Below are positions 41,301 through 49,276 of a stretch of 64,000 bases of DNA, in pieces (position 1 is the first letter of the stretch; each line of letters opens with the position of its first letter). The notes below the pieces were generated by a model that was not told the origin of the DNA, searched no databases, and saw only the letters and a list, made by a program, of their open reading frames with translations. Source of the DNA: CADCWK01 sp035944555 (GTDB taxonomy: Bacteria > Chloroflexota > Chloroflexia > Thermomicrobiales > UBA6265). Both the position numbers and the translations under genes were made by a program. The stretch spans positions 62,001 through 126,000 of the forward strand of contig DASZAY010000012.1 of the NCBI GenBank assembly GCA_035944555.1. The letters run 5' to 3'.

Positions 41301-41342
41301 GCCGCCAGCATCCGGCCGGCCGAGGCGCTGCGCTACGAGTAG
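38325..41342 (+). CDS. FtsX/MacB-type ABC transporter permease with duplicated FtsX domains
   Basis: The protein has 1005 residues. An N-terminal helix and extracellular domain come first. The first FtsX module lies at about 300-440 (SLTGLFLVLGLFSIAVGVLLIVLIFSMLAAERRAEMGMARAVGQQ). Several central helices and a second large extracellular domain (about 620-860) follow. The second FtsX module is at about 870-1005 (IAAVGVIAFRAVIERRQQIGVLRAIGYARSMV), ending WVPSRQAASIRPAEALRYE. This double-FtsX layout, with ten or so helices, is the DUF214/LolCE-like fused type that works as one chain with the ATPase encoded just upstream. An intrinsic terminator follows. Confidence 0.92.
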   Translation: MNEIFGISMDAIMVTFVIMLVLCLSYTAWIALRQRVVFRLGMRNIPRRKAQTALIVVGLMLSTLISTAALGMGDTIDRSLSQSVYGVLGEVDELVYPAVSPGGDAITDTSATLSADALGAVDAVAATSSIIDGVMPALYLPVPVVNDASQLSTPENLIVGIDPTRADQFGGLRTPGGEVIDLAAVPSGQVVISEGLSEEIDAAAGDQLTIYYANQPVPLTVAAVAENSPLSGVLNTSNQNGMVVRLDELQRATGMEGLLSFIAVSNVGNGDDSIGRTDDAVAELEPALSTQPVAVNPIKQDLREQSALISSSLTGLFLVLGLFSIAVGVLLIVLIFSMLAAERRAEMGMARAVGQQRRHLIQQFIAEGSGYALLSGLVGAAAGTLVILGLAQILKDAVGDFFDVQGFVSWRSIVVGYCLGVIMTFLAIVVASFRASRLNVVAAIRDLPDREEAKRRKRTLVTASLITLVGVLLIAGGVSLGESGTFLFYFGMSLVPLGLATFARWFGVPSRLAYSLVGLYLLLLWFLPAEQSRAVFGEVATGGDFEMFFLIGIFSVAGTTMLITQNLDILLALASRIGSLFGSRLPAVRLAIAYPGANVGRTGLTIAMFSLIVFSLVAFSTVSANFSRIFINSDAGAGYDVQVVVQQANQIPDQDIVGALNAAGADTSDITAVGTIPQVAAQAPMRQLDSPDPGTDLPDDSSLAPLAGFSDSWLENAEVRFQARAAGYPDDAAIINALRTEPDVAVVDAGSIGANGGFPGQFLVRGFEATEQGWNPIQVAFTDPTTGESRTLRVIGVIDQDFSTLFGVYVGGGTAATLAPEPNQVTYTIALADPDNATDRAREIGSALLANGAVADSYDEILEENQGIFSGFLLLIQGFMGLGLIVGIAAVGVIAFRAVIERRQQIGVLRAIGYARSMVSLSFMIETAFVVGLGVISGTILALVTAWQLFQDPNFTGETGATGIVVPWGLVLVVLAITFGFAMLMTWVPSRQAASIRPAEALRYE

Positions 41343-41367
41343 CCGCCCCGCCGGTGCTTGAGAGACA

Positions 41368-41420
41368 CGGTTCGGCCCGGCTTGCTCCCGACTGGTGAGC
41401 AGGCCGGGTCGAACTGTTTT
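41368..41420 (+). terminator. Intrinsic terminator of the ABC exporter operon
   Basis: A 20-bp stem (41368-41387 with 41397-41416, a few G-T pairs or mismatches) closes a 9-base loop and is followed by TTTT at 41417-41420. It starts 26 bases after the permease stop codon. Confidence 0.8.
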
Positions 41421-41550
41421 CGAAAGTTTACCGGGTCAATGGATGGCCGAAAACGTGCGGGTCCGACGGCGATGCGTTCGCCCTGCTTCGGGGGCGTCGC
41501 CATGTGTCGTGTCCCGGCCCGGGACCCGGCGAAAACACAAGGAGACGACC

Positions 41551-43266
41551 ATGTCGCGTCCCGCCGGTCTGGCGCGCCCATCATGGGTGCTGACCGTCCT
41601 GCTTGCCCTGCTGATCGCGACCGGAACGACGGGTCTCGCCGTGGCCCGGGACGCCACGCCGGCGGGCACGCCAGGCTCCGCCGGAGCCACCCCCGTGGTC
41701 GACCCGGCAACGATCGATCCCGTTCCCTGTACCACCCGGTATCAGGTCCCGGAAGGGTTCGTCGACGGCGAGAACATCACCTGCGGATACCTCACCGTCC
41801 CGGCCTTCCCCGGGGACGCGGGCTCGCCGGTCGTCCGGCTGCACGTCATGCGGTTGGTCGCGACGGGTGACAGTCCGCGGCCGGAGCCACTGGTCGTCCT
41901 GACGGGAGGTCCGGGCCAGAATGGCGGGAGCCTGCTGCCGCTCTTCCTGCCAGCGACCGAGCAGGTCCCGATCTCCTACGCTCCGCTGCTCGAGAACCAG
42001 GACGTCATCCTGTTCGATCAGCGGGGCACGGGCGCTTCCGAGTCGGTACTCACCTGTCCCGGCGATGCCGTCCCGCTCGTCGTTCCGCCTGGTGACCCGG
42101 CAACTTCCGGGACGCCGGTCGCCGCCACGCCTGCCGCCAAGCCAGTCGGCACGCCGGCGGGTGAGGTCCCGGTGATCGCCCTGCCAGACGAGGACGTCGC
42201 CATCGCCACGGTGGTGCAGTGCCTGCAAGCGATCGAGGGGACGGGCGTCGATCTCGCTGCCTTCAACACCGAGAACAACGCCGCCGATGTCGCCGCGCTG
42301 ATCGGCGCGCTCGACGCGGGGCAGGCCGATCTCTACGGGATCTCCTACGGCTCATACCTTGGCCAGCGCGTGATCACGCGGTACCCGGAGCTGGTTCGCA
42401 GCGCCGTTCTGGCTTCCGTCGTCGCTCCGGATACCGATATCTTCGTGCGGCAGGTGACCGGCCTGGACGAGAGCCTGACCCGGATCTTCGCCCTCTGCGA
42501 GGCGGACGCCCAATGCGCCGCCGCCAACGCCGATCTGGATGCGTCGCTGCAGGCCGCCTACGACCGGCTGGAGGCCGAGCCTGCCATCGTCGAACTGACC
42601 GATCCGGCCAGCCAGATGACGGCCGGTATCCCCATCGACGGCGAGCTGTTCCTCCAGACGGTCTACCTGCTGGCCTTCACGTCCCAGCCGTACGGGGTGC
42701 CTCCGGTGATCAGTCAGGTGGCGGCCGGCGACTTTGCGCTGCTCGAGGTTCTCGCGCCCCTGATCACCCAGGCGGGTGGGCTGGCGACCGGCCTGCTGGG
42801 GGCGGTCTACTGTCAGGACTTCGCGCAGGACGTCGACCTTGACCAGGTCCTGGCCGACGCGGGCGTCCGCCCGGTGCTGGAGCAGGGTTTCACCACGTCG
42901 TGGAGGTCGTTCAACGCGGTCTGCGAGGCGATCGACCTGCCGACGGCGGCGGCGGAGGCCGATACCGTGGGGAGCAACGTGCCGACCCTGCTGATCAGTG
43001 GCGGTCTCGACACCATCACCCCCGCGGAGGACGCCGACGTGGTGCTCTTCGAGCTCCCGGCGGGGCAAGAGGTCACCTTCGATGTCCTCGGCCATGACCC
43101 GGGGACGGCGGGTGGAACCTGCAGCATCGGGCTGATCGGGAGCTTCCTGGCGGCTCCGGAACAGCCGGTCGATGCCGGTTGTGCCGAGCAGGTCACGCTT
43201 GACATGTCGCCACCGGGCTTCTACGACGAGGGCGAGGCGACTCCTGTCGCGACGCCGGTCGCGTAG
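41551..43266 (+). CDS. Secreted TAP-like alpha/beta-hydrolase (S33 tripeptidyl-aminopeptidase type)
   Basis: It starts at ATG 41551 after AAGGAG. A signal peptide ends near TGLAVARDA; the mature protein opens with an ATPAGTPGSAGATPV linker. The hydrolase core shows VLTGGPGQNGG (oxyanion), ILFDQRGTGAS, the nucleophile in YGISYGSYLG, Asp in SGGLDTITP and His in VLGHDPG. A TAP-like C-terminal segment with two cysteine pairs completes it. An Ala/Thr/Pro insertion of about 35 residues at 170-205 and an 'ATPVATPVA' tail are lineage-style decorations. Family members release N-terminal peptides or hydrolyse esters outside the cell. 571 residues. Confidence 0.88.
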   Translation: MSRPAGLARPSWVLTVLLALLIATGTTGLAVARDATPAGTPGSAGATPVVDPATIDPVPCTTRYQVPEGFVDGENITCGYLTVPAFPGDAGSPVVRLHVMRLVATGDSPRPEPLVVLTGGPGQNGGSLLPLFLPATEQVPISYAPLLENQDVILFDQRGTGASESVLTCPGDAVPLVVPPGDPATSGTPVAATPAAKPVGTPAGEVPVIALPDEDVAIATVVQCLQAIEGTGVDLAAFNTENNAADVAALIGALDAGQADLYGISYGSYLGQRVITRYPELVRSAVLASVVAPDTDIFVRQVTGLDESLTRIFALCEADAQCAAANADLDASLQAAYDRLEAEPAIVELTDPASQMTAGIPIDGELFLQTVYLLAFTSQPYGVPPVISQVAAGDFALLEVLAPLITQAGGLATGLLGAVYCQDFAQDVDLDQVLADAGVRPVLEQGFTTSWRSFNAVCEAIDLPTAAAEADTVGSNVPTLLISGGLDTITPAEDADVVLFELPAGQEVTFDVLGHDPGTAGGTCSIGLIGSFLAAPEQPVDAGCAEQVTLDMSPPGFYDEGEATPVATPVA

Positions 43267-43478
43267 AGGTCCAACCCGGATAACCGAATGGCAGTGCGGG
43301 GCGTACCAGGGACCACGGATGACCACACTTGTCGCGCTGGACGGGTACCATGTCAGCGAATCCGTCAGGCGGGCTGCCAAGTGAGACATCGGGCCGGGCG
43401 GGCAATGGGCATCCACCGCCCCGCCGGTCCGGTGCCGGGCAGTGACCACCGCCCCCGTTGCCACCGAGGAGAACCGCT

Positions 43479-44936
43479 TTGGTCTGGGCCTACCCTGATC
43501 GCCGCGTCAAGATCGTCACGACACTCGGCCCGTCCGTCAGTGGGCAGGAGCGCCTGCGCGGGCTGCTCGAGGCTGGTGCCGACGTCGTCCGCATCAACGC
43601 CTCCCACGGGACGGAGGAGGGGTGGGCGCAGCTCATCTCCGACGTCCGGACCGTTTCCGCCGAGCTCGGCCGCCGGGTCCCGATCCTGTTTGATCTCCAG
43701 GGGCTGAAGATCCGGACGGGAGCCGTCCCGAACAGTGAGGCGGTTCCCGTTGCCCGTGGCGCCACGCTCAGGATCGTACCGCGGCAGGTCGAGAGCTCGA
43801 CCGAGGTGATCGGAATCGGCTTTCCGGATCTGCTCAAGGTGATCGAGGCCGGCAGCCGCTTGCTGATCTCTGACGGGTTGATCGAGCTGCTGGTCGAGGA
43901 GGTCAACGAGGATCACGCGCGCTGCATCGTCAGCCGCGGCGGAATGCTCAACGGGCGCCAGGGGGTGACGCTGCCCGGCGCGCCGATCAAGGGTGGGTCC
44001 GTCACCGAGCAGGACCGGGCTGACATCGCCTTCGCCGCGAAGCACGGCGTCGACTTCCTCGGACTGTCGTTCGTCAACGACGCAAGCGACGTCGTCCTGG
44101 CCCGCAAGACCGCCGCGGAGCATGGCGCCGCGCCAGGGCTGATCGCCAAGATCGAGAGCGGCAACGCGCTCGAGAACGTCGAGGAGATCGCCCGGGAGTC
44201 AGACGGCCTCATGGTCGCCCGGGGAGACCTCGGCGTGCAACTCCCACCGGAGCGCGTCCCGCGGGCGCAGAAGCGGATCATCGCCGTCGCCAACCGGATG
44301 GGGATCCCGGTCATCACCGCCACGCAGATGCTGGAGTCGATGATCACCCAGCCGGTGGCGACGCGGGCCGAGACCAGCGACATCGCCAACGCCGTCTGGG
44401 ACGGTACTGACGCGGTGATGCTGTCGGCCGAGTCGGCGACCGGCAAGTATCCGTACGAGGCGGTCCAGACGATGGACCGGATCATCAAGGAGATCGAGCG
44501 CGACGGCCCGATCCGGAGCGAGTCGTCGCAGTTGCCGCTGCCGCACCACCCGGATGAGTCGCTGAACTTCGCCGACGCGATCGCCCGGGCCGGGTCGGCG
44601 ATGGCCGATGCGTCCGAGCTCGCCAAGCTGATCGTCGTGTTCACGTACGGTGGCGCAGCCGCCCGCCGGATGGCCAAGTACCGGCCATCGCAGCCGATCG
44701 TCGCCGTCTGCTCCCAGGAGAGCATCGCGACCCGGCTCAACCTCGTCTGGGGCGTCCGCACGCTGGTCCTGCCTCTGGAGCAGGAGATCAACCAGATGTT
44801 CGACCGCGCCGGCGAGGCCGTGATTGAGGCGGGACTCGGGACCGGGTCGGACTATGCCCTGCTGGTCGGCAGTCTGCCGATGGTCGAGCGCTCCGGCACG
44901 ACGAACCTGCTCCACGTCCGCCCGCTCACCGATTAG
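43479..44936 (+). CDS. pyk: Pyruvate kinase
   Basis: It catalyses PEP + ADP to pyruvate + ATP. Motifs: RRVKIVTTLGPSV, VVRINASHG, FDLQGLKIRTG, the active-site lysine region LIAKIESGNALENVEEI, MVARGDLGVQLP and VITATQMLESM; the C-terminal allosteric domain (about 355-485) follows. I choose the TTG at 43479 because GAGGAG lies seven bases before it and the protein then starts one turn before the first strand; a TTG at 43458 is the alternative. 485 residues, normal. Some motif positions vary from the common form (INASHG for LNFSHG), but all catalytic residues I can place are present. Confidence 0.95.
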   Translation: MVWAYPDRRVKIVTTLGPSVSGQERLRGLLEAGADVVRINASHGTEEGWAQLISDVRTVSAELGRRVPILFDLQGLKIRTGAVPNSEAVPVARGATLRIVPRQVESSTEVIGIGFPDLLKVIEAGSRLLISDGLIELLVEEVNEDHARCIVSRGGMLNGRQGVTLPGAPIKGGSVTEQDRADIAFAAKHGVDFLGLSFVNDASDVVLARKTAAEHGAAPGLIAKIESGNALENVEEIARESDGLMVARGDLGVQLPPERVPRAQKRIIAVANRMGIPVITATQMLESMITQPVATRAETSDIANAVWDGTDAVMLSAESATGKYPYEAVQTMDRIIKEIERDGPIRSESSQLPLPHHPDESLNFADAIARAGSAMADASELAKLIVVFTYGGAAARRMAKYRPSQPIVAVCSQESIATRLNLVWGVRTLVLPLEQEINQMFDRAGEAVIEAGLGTGSDYALLVGSLPMVERSGTTNLLHVRPLTD

Positions 44937-44956
44937 GCGCTCATCGCTCCTGACTC

Positions 44957-45002
44957 CGAACGACAGAGGCCGGTGGCAATCGCCACCGGCCTCTGTCGTT
45001 CG
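44957..45002. terminator. 21-bp perfect hairpin between convergent genes
   Basis: Bases 44957-44977 and 44982-45002 are exact reverse complements with an AATC loop. The hairpin lies between the pyruvate kinase stop (44936, plus) and the stop of the exported DUF305-like gene (45028, minus) and probably serves both. Confidence 0.78.
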
Positions 45003-45027
45003 CCACCTGATATGGACCGGGTAACCG

Positions 45028-45825
45028 TCAGTGCTCGTGCCCCGCGGGCTCCGGGGTCACGACTGGAACGGCGGCTCCAAACCACTGGTCGCGCCAGGTC
45101 GCGAGCGTCCCGATGTCCGCGGTTGCTTCGTCGCTGGCCGTCGTCGCGAACGCGGCGAGGTCCGACTGATCCGATTCCTGCGAGACGAACAGCGCTATCG
45201 CGACGCCGTCCTGCAGCTCGGCGAGGGTCAGGTCCAGGGCGGCGACGTCGAACGGGATCTCGGAGTGCTGGGCGAAGTCGCAGAGTGCCGTGGCCCGGCT
45301 GGCCCCGTCGGCCGGCATGGCCTCACCAGATCCGGCCAGCGCGCCAGCCGCGGCCAGGCTGCGGTCCAGCAGGGCCGACTGGAACGCTGCAGGCGTCTCC
45401 GGTGCGCCGGGGTACCAGTTGTCACGCCACGCCAATAGCTGATCGAGCTGCCCCTGCGCTGCTGCCCGCGCATCTCCGGCGTACTGGACCAGCTCGGATG
45501 TCGTCCCGCCCGCTTCCGTCACGCTCGCGAGCGCGATGATCGCCTCGGTGTGCGAGATCAGCGTGTCGAGCGCGAGCAGGTCCGCCGGCACGTCCTCGAG
45601 CGACTCAGGCGCCGGCTGGCCGGCGACCGGGGTGGCCGCCTGCCGCTCGGCCACCCCGTCGCAGACAGCAGAGATACGCGCCGGATCAGGCGTGCCGGCA
45701 GCCGGTGGAGAGGCGTCCTGGGCGAGGGCACCGGCAGCGCCCGTAAGCATCGCGCTCGAGAGCAGCATCCCTGCGATGAGGCGGCGAACGTGGGTGGTCG
45801 TCCGGTTGGTCGCGGCGTCATTCAT
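45028..45825 (-). CDS. Secreted protein with two degenerate DUF305-like helical modules
   Basis: A signal peptide (IAGMLLSSAMLTGAAGALAQ) and an Ala/Thr/Pro linker precede two similar helical modules of about 65 residues. The first runs from PADLLALDTLISHTEAIIALA to LLAWRDNWYPGAPETP, the second from IPFDVAALDLTLAELQDGVAIALF to LATWRDQWFGAAVP. The pattern (long helix, then 'xxxLxxWRDxWY/F') recalls DUF305/ferritin-like copper-binding proteins. The His pair and Met residues usual in that family are missing apart from one His in the first module and the GHEH end. A duplication is clear; metal binding is doubtful. It is followed upstream by another small exported-type gene on the same strand. Confidence 0.6.
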   Translation of the reverse strand: MNDAATNRTTTHVRRLIAGMLLSSAMLTGAAGALAQDASPPAAGTPDPARISAVCDGVAERQAATPVAGQPAPESLEDVPADLLALDTLISHTEAIIALASVTEAGGTTSELVQYAGDARAAAQGQLDQLLAWRDNWYPGAPETPAAFQSALLDRSLAAAGALAGSGEAMPADGASRATALCDFAQHSEIPFDVAALDLTLAELQDGVAIALFVSQESDQSDLAAFATTASDEATADIGTLATWRDQWFGAAVPVVTPEPAGHEH

Positions 45826-45881
45826 GGCAGTCCATCCTCCATGGGTTCGGCCGTCGGGCGGGGCGACGGGTCGGCGTGGTG

Positions 45882-46226
45882 CTAATCGGCCGGCGTGGCC
45901 TCGACGGTGGCAATGCCGGCGGGCGGGGTGCCGGTCGGGGCGCCAGCGGCAGGTGAGCCACCCGCCGCGGCCGTCGAGGTCGAGTTCGCCGCGGCGGTGT
46001 TGTAGATCTCGGCTGTCTCGGTCATCACCGCGTCATTGGCGTCCTGCCGGACGTCCGTAGTGAAGGTGATAACCAGCGCGAAGACGATGATGGCGATCGT
46101 GACGACGGCGAAGATCGCGAAGATTCCCTTGCTGCCCCGGCTCGTCCCGGTGTGCGGGGGGTAGATCAGTTCCTCACGGGCGATGTCTCGCTTGGGCCGG
46201 AAGAGATTGCGGAGCGGATTCGGCAT
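45882..46226 (-). CDS. Small single-span membrane protein with Ala/Thr/Pro tail
   Basis: 114 residues: a basic cytoplasmic N-terminus (about 30 residues, LRNLFRPKRDIAREEL), one hydrophobic helix (GIFAIFAVVTIAIIVFALVITF) and an outer tail rich in Ala, Thr, Gly and Pro ending TVEATPAD. No enzymatic motif. It stands 56 bases upstream of the DUF305-like gene on the same strand and may be co-expressed. Function unknown. Confidence 0.55.
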   Translation of the reverse strand: MPNPLRNLFRPKRDIAREELIYPPHTGTSRGSKGIFAIFAVVTIAIIVFALVITFTTDVRQDANDAVMTETAEIYNTAAANSTSTAAAGGSPAAGAPTGTPPAGIATVEATPAD

Positions 46227-46375
46227 GGGTCTGGTCTGGTCTCGTCAATGGAGGCCGTCCCGGGTCGCGCCCGGTCGGGTGACCACGCCCGCGGCCACCG
46301 GGGCAGCGTACCACCGCCAACAGGGGCCGCAATCCGGGTTCGCGACGCCGTGCCCGGACCGCGGCACCCCGCCGG

Positions 46376-47548
46376 TCAGCCGGCGCCGAGGATCTCACGC
46401 AGCCGCCGGAGGACGATCACGTCCTCGCCCGGCTGGATCGTCTGCGGGTTGAGCGCGATGGTGTCGGTCCCGACCGCGGCGACGGCAATGCGTGGGTCAC
46501 CGTCCCAGAGCTCGCGGACGATCGTGTCCCGGGTCAGGGCCAGATCAGGTGAGAGGGTGACCATCGCACGGCTGTGGGGTTGCCCGGCCTCGCTGGGAAA
46601 CGATCGCTCCGCCGTGACGCCCTCGATCCCGGACAACCCCTCGATCCAGCCGCGCACGATGGTCTCGTACCCCTCGATGACTGCCGGCTCATCCTGCCGG
46701 AGTGCCACCTCGACCGCGGCGAGCAGACCAACCATCTCCTCCTTGCCAACCTTCATTGGACGCCCGAGGCTGTGATTCGGCGAACCATTGACCCGGCAGG
46801 CCGCCACCAGATCGGGCCGTCCAAGGACCAGCCCGGAACTCTGCGGGCCGCGCAGTCCCTTGCCGCCGCTGAAGATGGCGAGGTCGGCGCCGAGCTCCCT
46901 GGTGAAGTGCCAGAGATTGCTGATGTTGGGCACCTGCGCCGCCGCGTCGACGATCACAGGAACATGGTGCTCGTGGGCGATCGCCACCACCTCCTCGATC
47001 GGCAGGGCGTTCTCAGCGAAGTGTGCGCCCGCGAACCACAGCACGCAGGCGGTCCGGTCGCTGATGGCGGCGCGGAGATCCTCGGCCGTGCCGCCGATCT
47101 CGACTACCCGCGCCCCGGTCTGGCGGGCGGCGTAGTCGTACCCGTTGCGCTGGCTCTGGTGGATGATCACCTCGGTCCGCTCGATCCCCTCCAGGTACGG
47201 GAAGGCGGCGATCCGGTTGAGGTCGCTCCCGGCGATGCAGGCCGCGACGGCCATCGTGATCCCGGCCGCGGCACCGGACGAGACGTAGCAGGCCTCATTG
47301 CCGGTCAGCATCGCGATCCGCTCACCGACCCGGAGTTGCAACTCATCCAGTGGGATGAAGTGCTGTGATGCCTCCGCCATCGCCCGGACGGCTTCCTCAG
47401 GCATGATGCTGCCGCCCAGCCGGGTCAGGGTGGCGGAAGCATTGATGACCGGGCGGATCTCCAGGCGACGGTAGACCTCGGGCACGGCCGCGGGGACGGC
47501 CTCCTGGGCGACGTCGGCGGCAGCGCTGGCGGCAGGGGATTCGGTCAT
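46376..47548 (-). CDS. SelA-like PLP-dependent enzyme (COG1921 family)
   Basis: This fold-type I PLP protein has 390 residues and resembles L-seryl-tRNA(Sec) selenium transferase and its metabolic relatives (e.g. D-glucosaminate-6-phosphate ammonia-lyase DgaE). It shows RPVINASATLTRLGGSIMP at the N-terminus, YVSSGAAAGITMAVAACIAG (PLP phosphate), VPVIVDAAAQVP, and the PLP lysine in FSGGKGLRGPQSSG near residue 230. No selB, selD or tRNA-Sec is visible, and the gene clusters with an SDR, a methyltransferase and a sugar importer on the same strand. A catabolic lyase or racemase role therefore fits better than selenocysteine synthesis. The substrate is not known. Confidence 0.82.
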   Translation of the reverse strand: MTESPAASAAADVAQEAVPAAVPEVYRRLEIRPVINASATLTRLGGSIMPEEAVRAMAEASQHFIPLDELQLRVGERIAMLTGNEACYVSSGAAAGITMAVAACIAGSDLNRIAAFPYLEGIERTEVIIHQSQRNGYDYAARQTGARVVEIGGTAEDLRAAISDRTACVLWFAGAHFAENALPIEEVVAIAHEHHVPVIVDAAAQVPNISNLWHFTRELGADLAIFSGGKGLRGPQSSGLVLGRPDLVAACRVNGSPNHSLGRPMKVGKEEMVGLLAAVEVALRQDEPAVIEGYETIVRGWIEGLSGIEGVTAERSFPSEAGQPHSRAMVTLSPDLALTRDTIVRELWDGDPRIAVAAVGTDTIALNPQTIQPGEDVIVLRRLREILGAG

Positions 47549-47595
47549 CAGGGAGTCTCCTTGGGAATGGTGGGTCGTCGGGTCAGAACGAGGGG

Positions 47596-48414
47596 TCAGG
47601 GGGCACGGAGCCGGAACGCGAGTGTCACGGGCAGGTCACCGTCGGGTGGGCCGTCCGGAGTCCCGTCGGTCCGGAACGGGAGCTCGGTCAATCCGTCCAG
47701 CACCATCCCGGCCGCGAGGAACGGCGCCAGGTAATCGGTGATCGTCCGCTCGAAGTAGTGGTGCGGGTGGGGCTCGCCCGGCATCCCGCCACCGAGGGCC
47801 GAGATCGAAGTCAGGTAGCGGCTGGTCTTCACGCCACGCTCGACCGTCATCACACCACCAGTTTCCCGCTGCTCTTCGTAGCGGACGGTGTCGACCGTGT
47901 TGAAGCAGGGGCGGGGGATGACGGCGACGAACCGGCCGCCGGGACGCAGCAGCCTGGGCATCGCCGCGGCCACTGGGCCGATCTCCGGGATGTCCTGCAG
48001 GACCATCGTCGAAACGACAGCGTCAAACGGGACGGAAGTCAGGGCATCTAGGGCCACGGGGTCGGTCGCATCGAGCTGCCGCCAGGTGATCCTGTCCGCA
48101 TCCGGGCGGCCCGAAGACCGCGCGGCGGCTCGCTCCAGGAAGACCGGGCTGAAGTCGGTCGCGACGACCGTCGCGCCGAGTTCGGCCAGCCGCCGCGTGA
48201 ACACCCCGTTGCCACAGCCGATGTCGAGCACCCGCTGTCCCGTCACCTCGCCGAGAAGCGACTCAGCGGCCGGCACGACCGCCGACAGGTGGAAGCGGTT
48301 GCCGTCGGCCATGCGGTCGTCCCAGAACGCCGCCTTGCCGTCCCAGATCACCCGCATCTCTGCGATCGTCGGGACGGTTGGCGCCTGAGCCCCCGACACG
48401 GTCACCCTTCCCAT
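47596..48414 (-). CDS. Class I SAM-dependent methyltransferase
   Basis: About 272 residues. Methyltransf_11-like: VLDIGCGNGVFTRRLAELG (motif I), VVATDFSP (motif II acidic end), DAVVSTMVLQDIPEI (motif IV region), LLRPGGRFVAVIPRP (motif VI). The substrate-binding cap near residues 185-240 contains several His and Tyr residues (GEPHPHHYFER). The start is uncertain: ATG 48414 overlaps the SDR gene by 13 bases; a GTG five codons later has GGAAGG upstream. Its place between the SDR and the SelA-like gene suggests a small operon. The acceptor is unknown. Confidence 0.82.
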   Translation of the reverse strand: MGRVTVSGAQAPTVPTIAEMRVIWDGKAAFWDDRMADGNRFHLSAVVPAAESLLGEVTGQRVLDIGCGNGVFTRRLAELGATVVATDFSPVFLERAAARSSGRPDADRITWRQLDATDPVALDALTSVPFDAVVSTMVLQDIPEIGPVAAAMPRLLRPGGRFVAVIPRPCFNTVDTVRYEEQRETGGVMTVERGVKTSRYLTSISALGGGMPGEPHPHHYFERTITDYLAPFLAAGMVLDGLTELPFRTDGTPDGPPDGDLPVTLAFRLRAP

Positions 48415-49184
48415 AGCCGGACGGAGTGGGCGCCGTCGATCATCAGGCTCTGGCCACTGATCCACTCGGACTCGGGGAGGCAGAAGAACAGCACGGCGTT
48501 AGCGGTGTCTTCAGACCGCCCGGCCCTGCCGAGCGGCACCCACTTGCTGAATCCCGCCCCCCAGGTCGCGGCGGGCCGGTTACCGGACGGCTTGTCCGGG
48601 ATCCCGCCGGGCACGACGCAATTGACCGTGATGCCGTGTTCGCCCAATTCGTAGGCCATGTTTTGCGTCATCGTCTCGACGGCGCCCTTGTTGGAGTCGT
48701 AGACGGCGGCATTGGTGTGGCAGAGATGGGCACCAATCGTGGACGTGTTGACGATCCGTCCCCGGATGCCGCGCTCGATCATGTGTCGGGCAGCGTGCTG
48801 CGCGAGGACGAACGGGGACCGGTAGTTGACGTTGGTCTGGTACTCCCAGTCGTCGTCCGGCACCTCCCAAAATCGACCCCGGATGCTCATCCCGGCGTTG
48901 TTGACCAGGATGTCGAGCTGGGGGACCGCCCCCAGCGCCTGCTCGGCGAGCCGATGGGTGTCGCCGATCTTCGAGAGGTCGGCCGGGAAACCGGTCGTGT
49001 GAACGCCGAGCGCGCCGATCTCCTCGACGGCCTGGTCGACGTCCGCCTGGGCACGACCGTGGACCACGATCCCGCAGCCCTCGCGGGCCAGCCATTCGGC
49101 GGCGGTTCGTCCAAGCCCACGGGTGCTGCCGGTGACGAGGGCGTACTTGCCGGCGAGCCGACCGCCGGTCGTTGCTGATTCCAC
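48402..49184 (-). CDS. Short-chain dehydrogenase/reductase (SDR, glucose-1-dehydrogenase-like)
   Basis: 260 residues. Classical SDR motifs: TGSTRGLG (dinucleotide binding), DILVNNAGMS, the catalytic Ser in VNTSTIGAH, YDSNK (YxxxK) and the NCVVPGGI segment; it ends with the usual GQSLMIDGAHSVR. NAD(P)-dependent oxidation of a secondary alcohol, probably a sugar or sugar acid, is inferred from the neighbouring sugar importer. Its stop overlaps the methyltransferase gene. A hairpin at 49218-49247 separates it from the importer genes. Confidence 0.9.
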   Translation of the reverse strand: MESATTGGRLAGKYALVTGSTRGLGRTAAEWLAREGCGIVVHGRAQADVDQAVEEIGALGVHTTGFPADLSKIGDTHRLAEQALGAVPQLDILVNNAGMSIRGRFWEVPDDDWEYQTNVNYRSPFVLAQHAARHMIERGIRGRIVNTSTIGAHLCHTNAAVYDSNKGAVETMTQNMAYELGEHGITVNCVVPGGIPDKPSGNRPAATWGAGFSKWVPLGRAGRSEDTANAVLFFCLPESEWISGQSLMIDGAHSVRLWEG

Positions 49185-49217
49185 CGGATCCCTTTCCTGT
49201 CTGAGTCTGGAGGCGAC

Positions 49218-49247
49218 GGAGCCGGCCCATTATCAGGGGCCGGCTCC
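49218..49247 (-). terminator. Hairpin between the sugar importer and the SDR gene
   Basis: An 11-bp perfect GC-rich stem (49218-49228 with 49237-49247) with an 8-base loop lies 30 bases after the permease stop codon on the minus strand. No T-tract follows. It could terminate or attenuate transcription into the SDR gene. Confidence 0.5.
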
Positions 49248-49276
49248 AATGGCGCTATGGTGGGAGGGGTACGCCG

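Noticed and set aside
43319..43384. 21-codon frame before pyruvate kinase
   Set aside because: No ribosome-binding site and no recognisable peptide; likely chance.
46376..47548. Selenocysteine synthase (selA) proper
   Set aside because: No selB, selD or tRNA-Sec is seen nearby and the genes around it are catabolic; the broader SelA-like family is the safer call.
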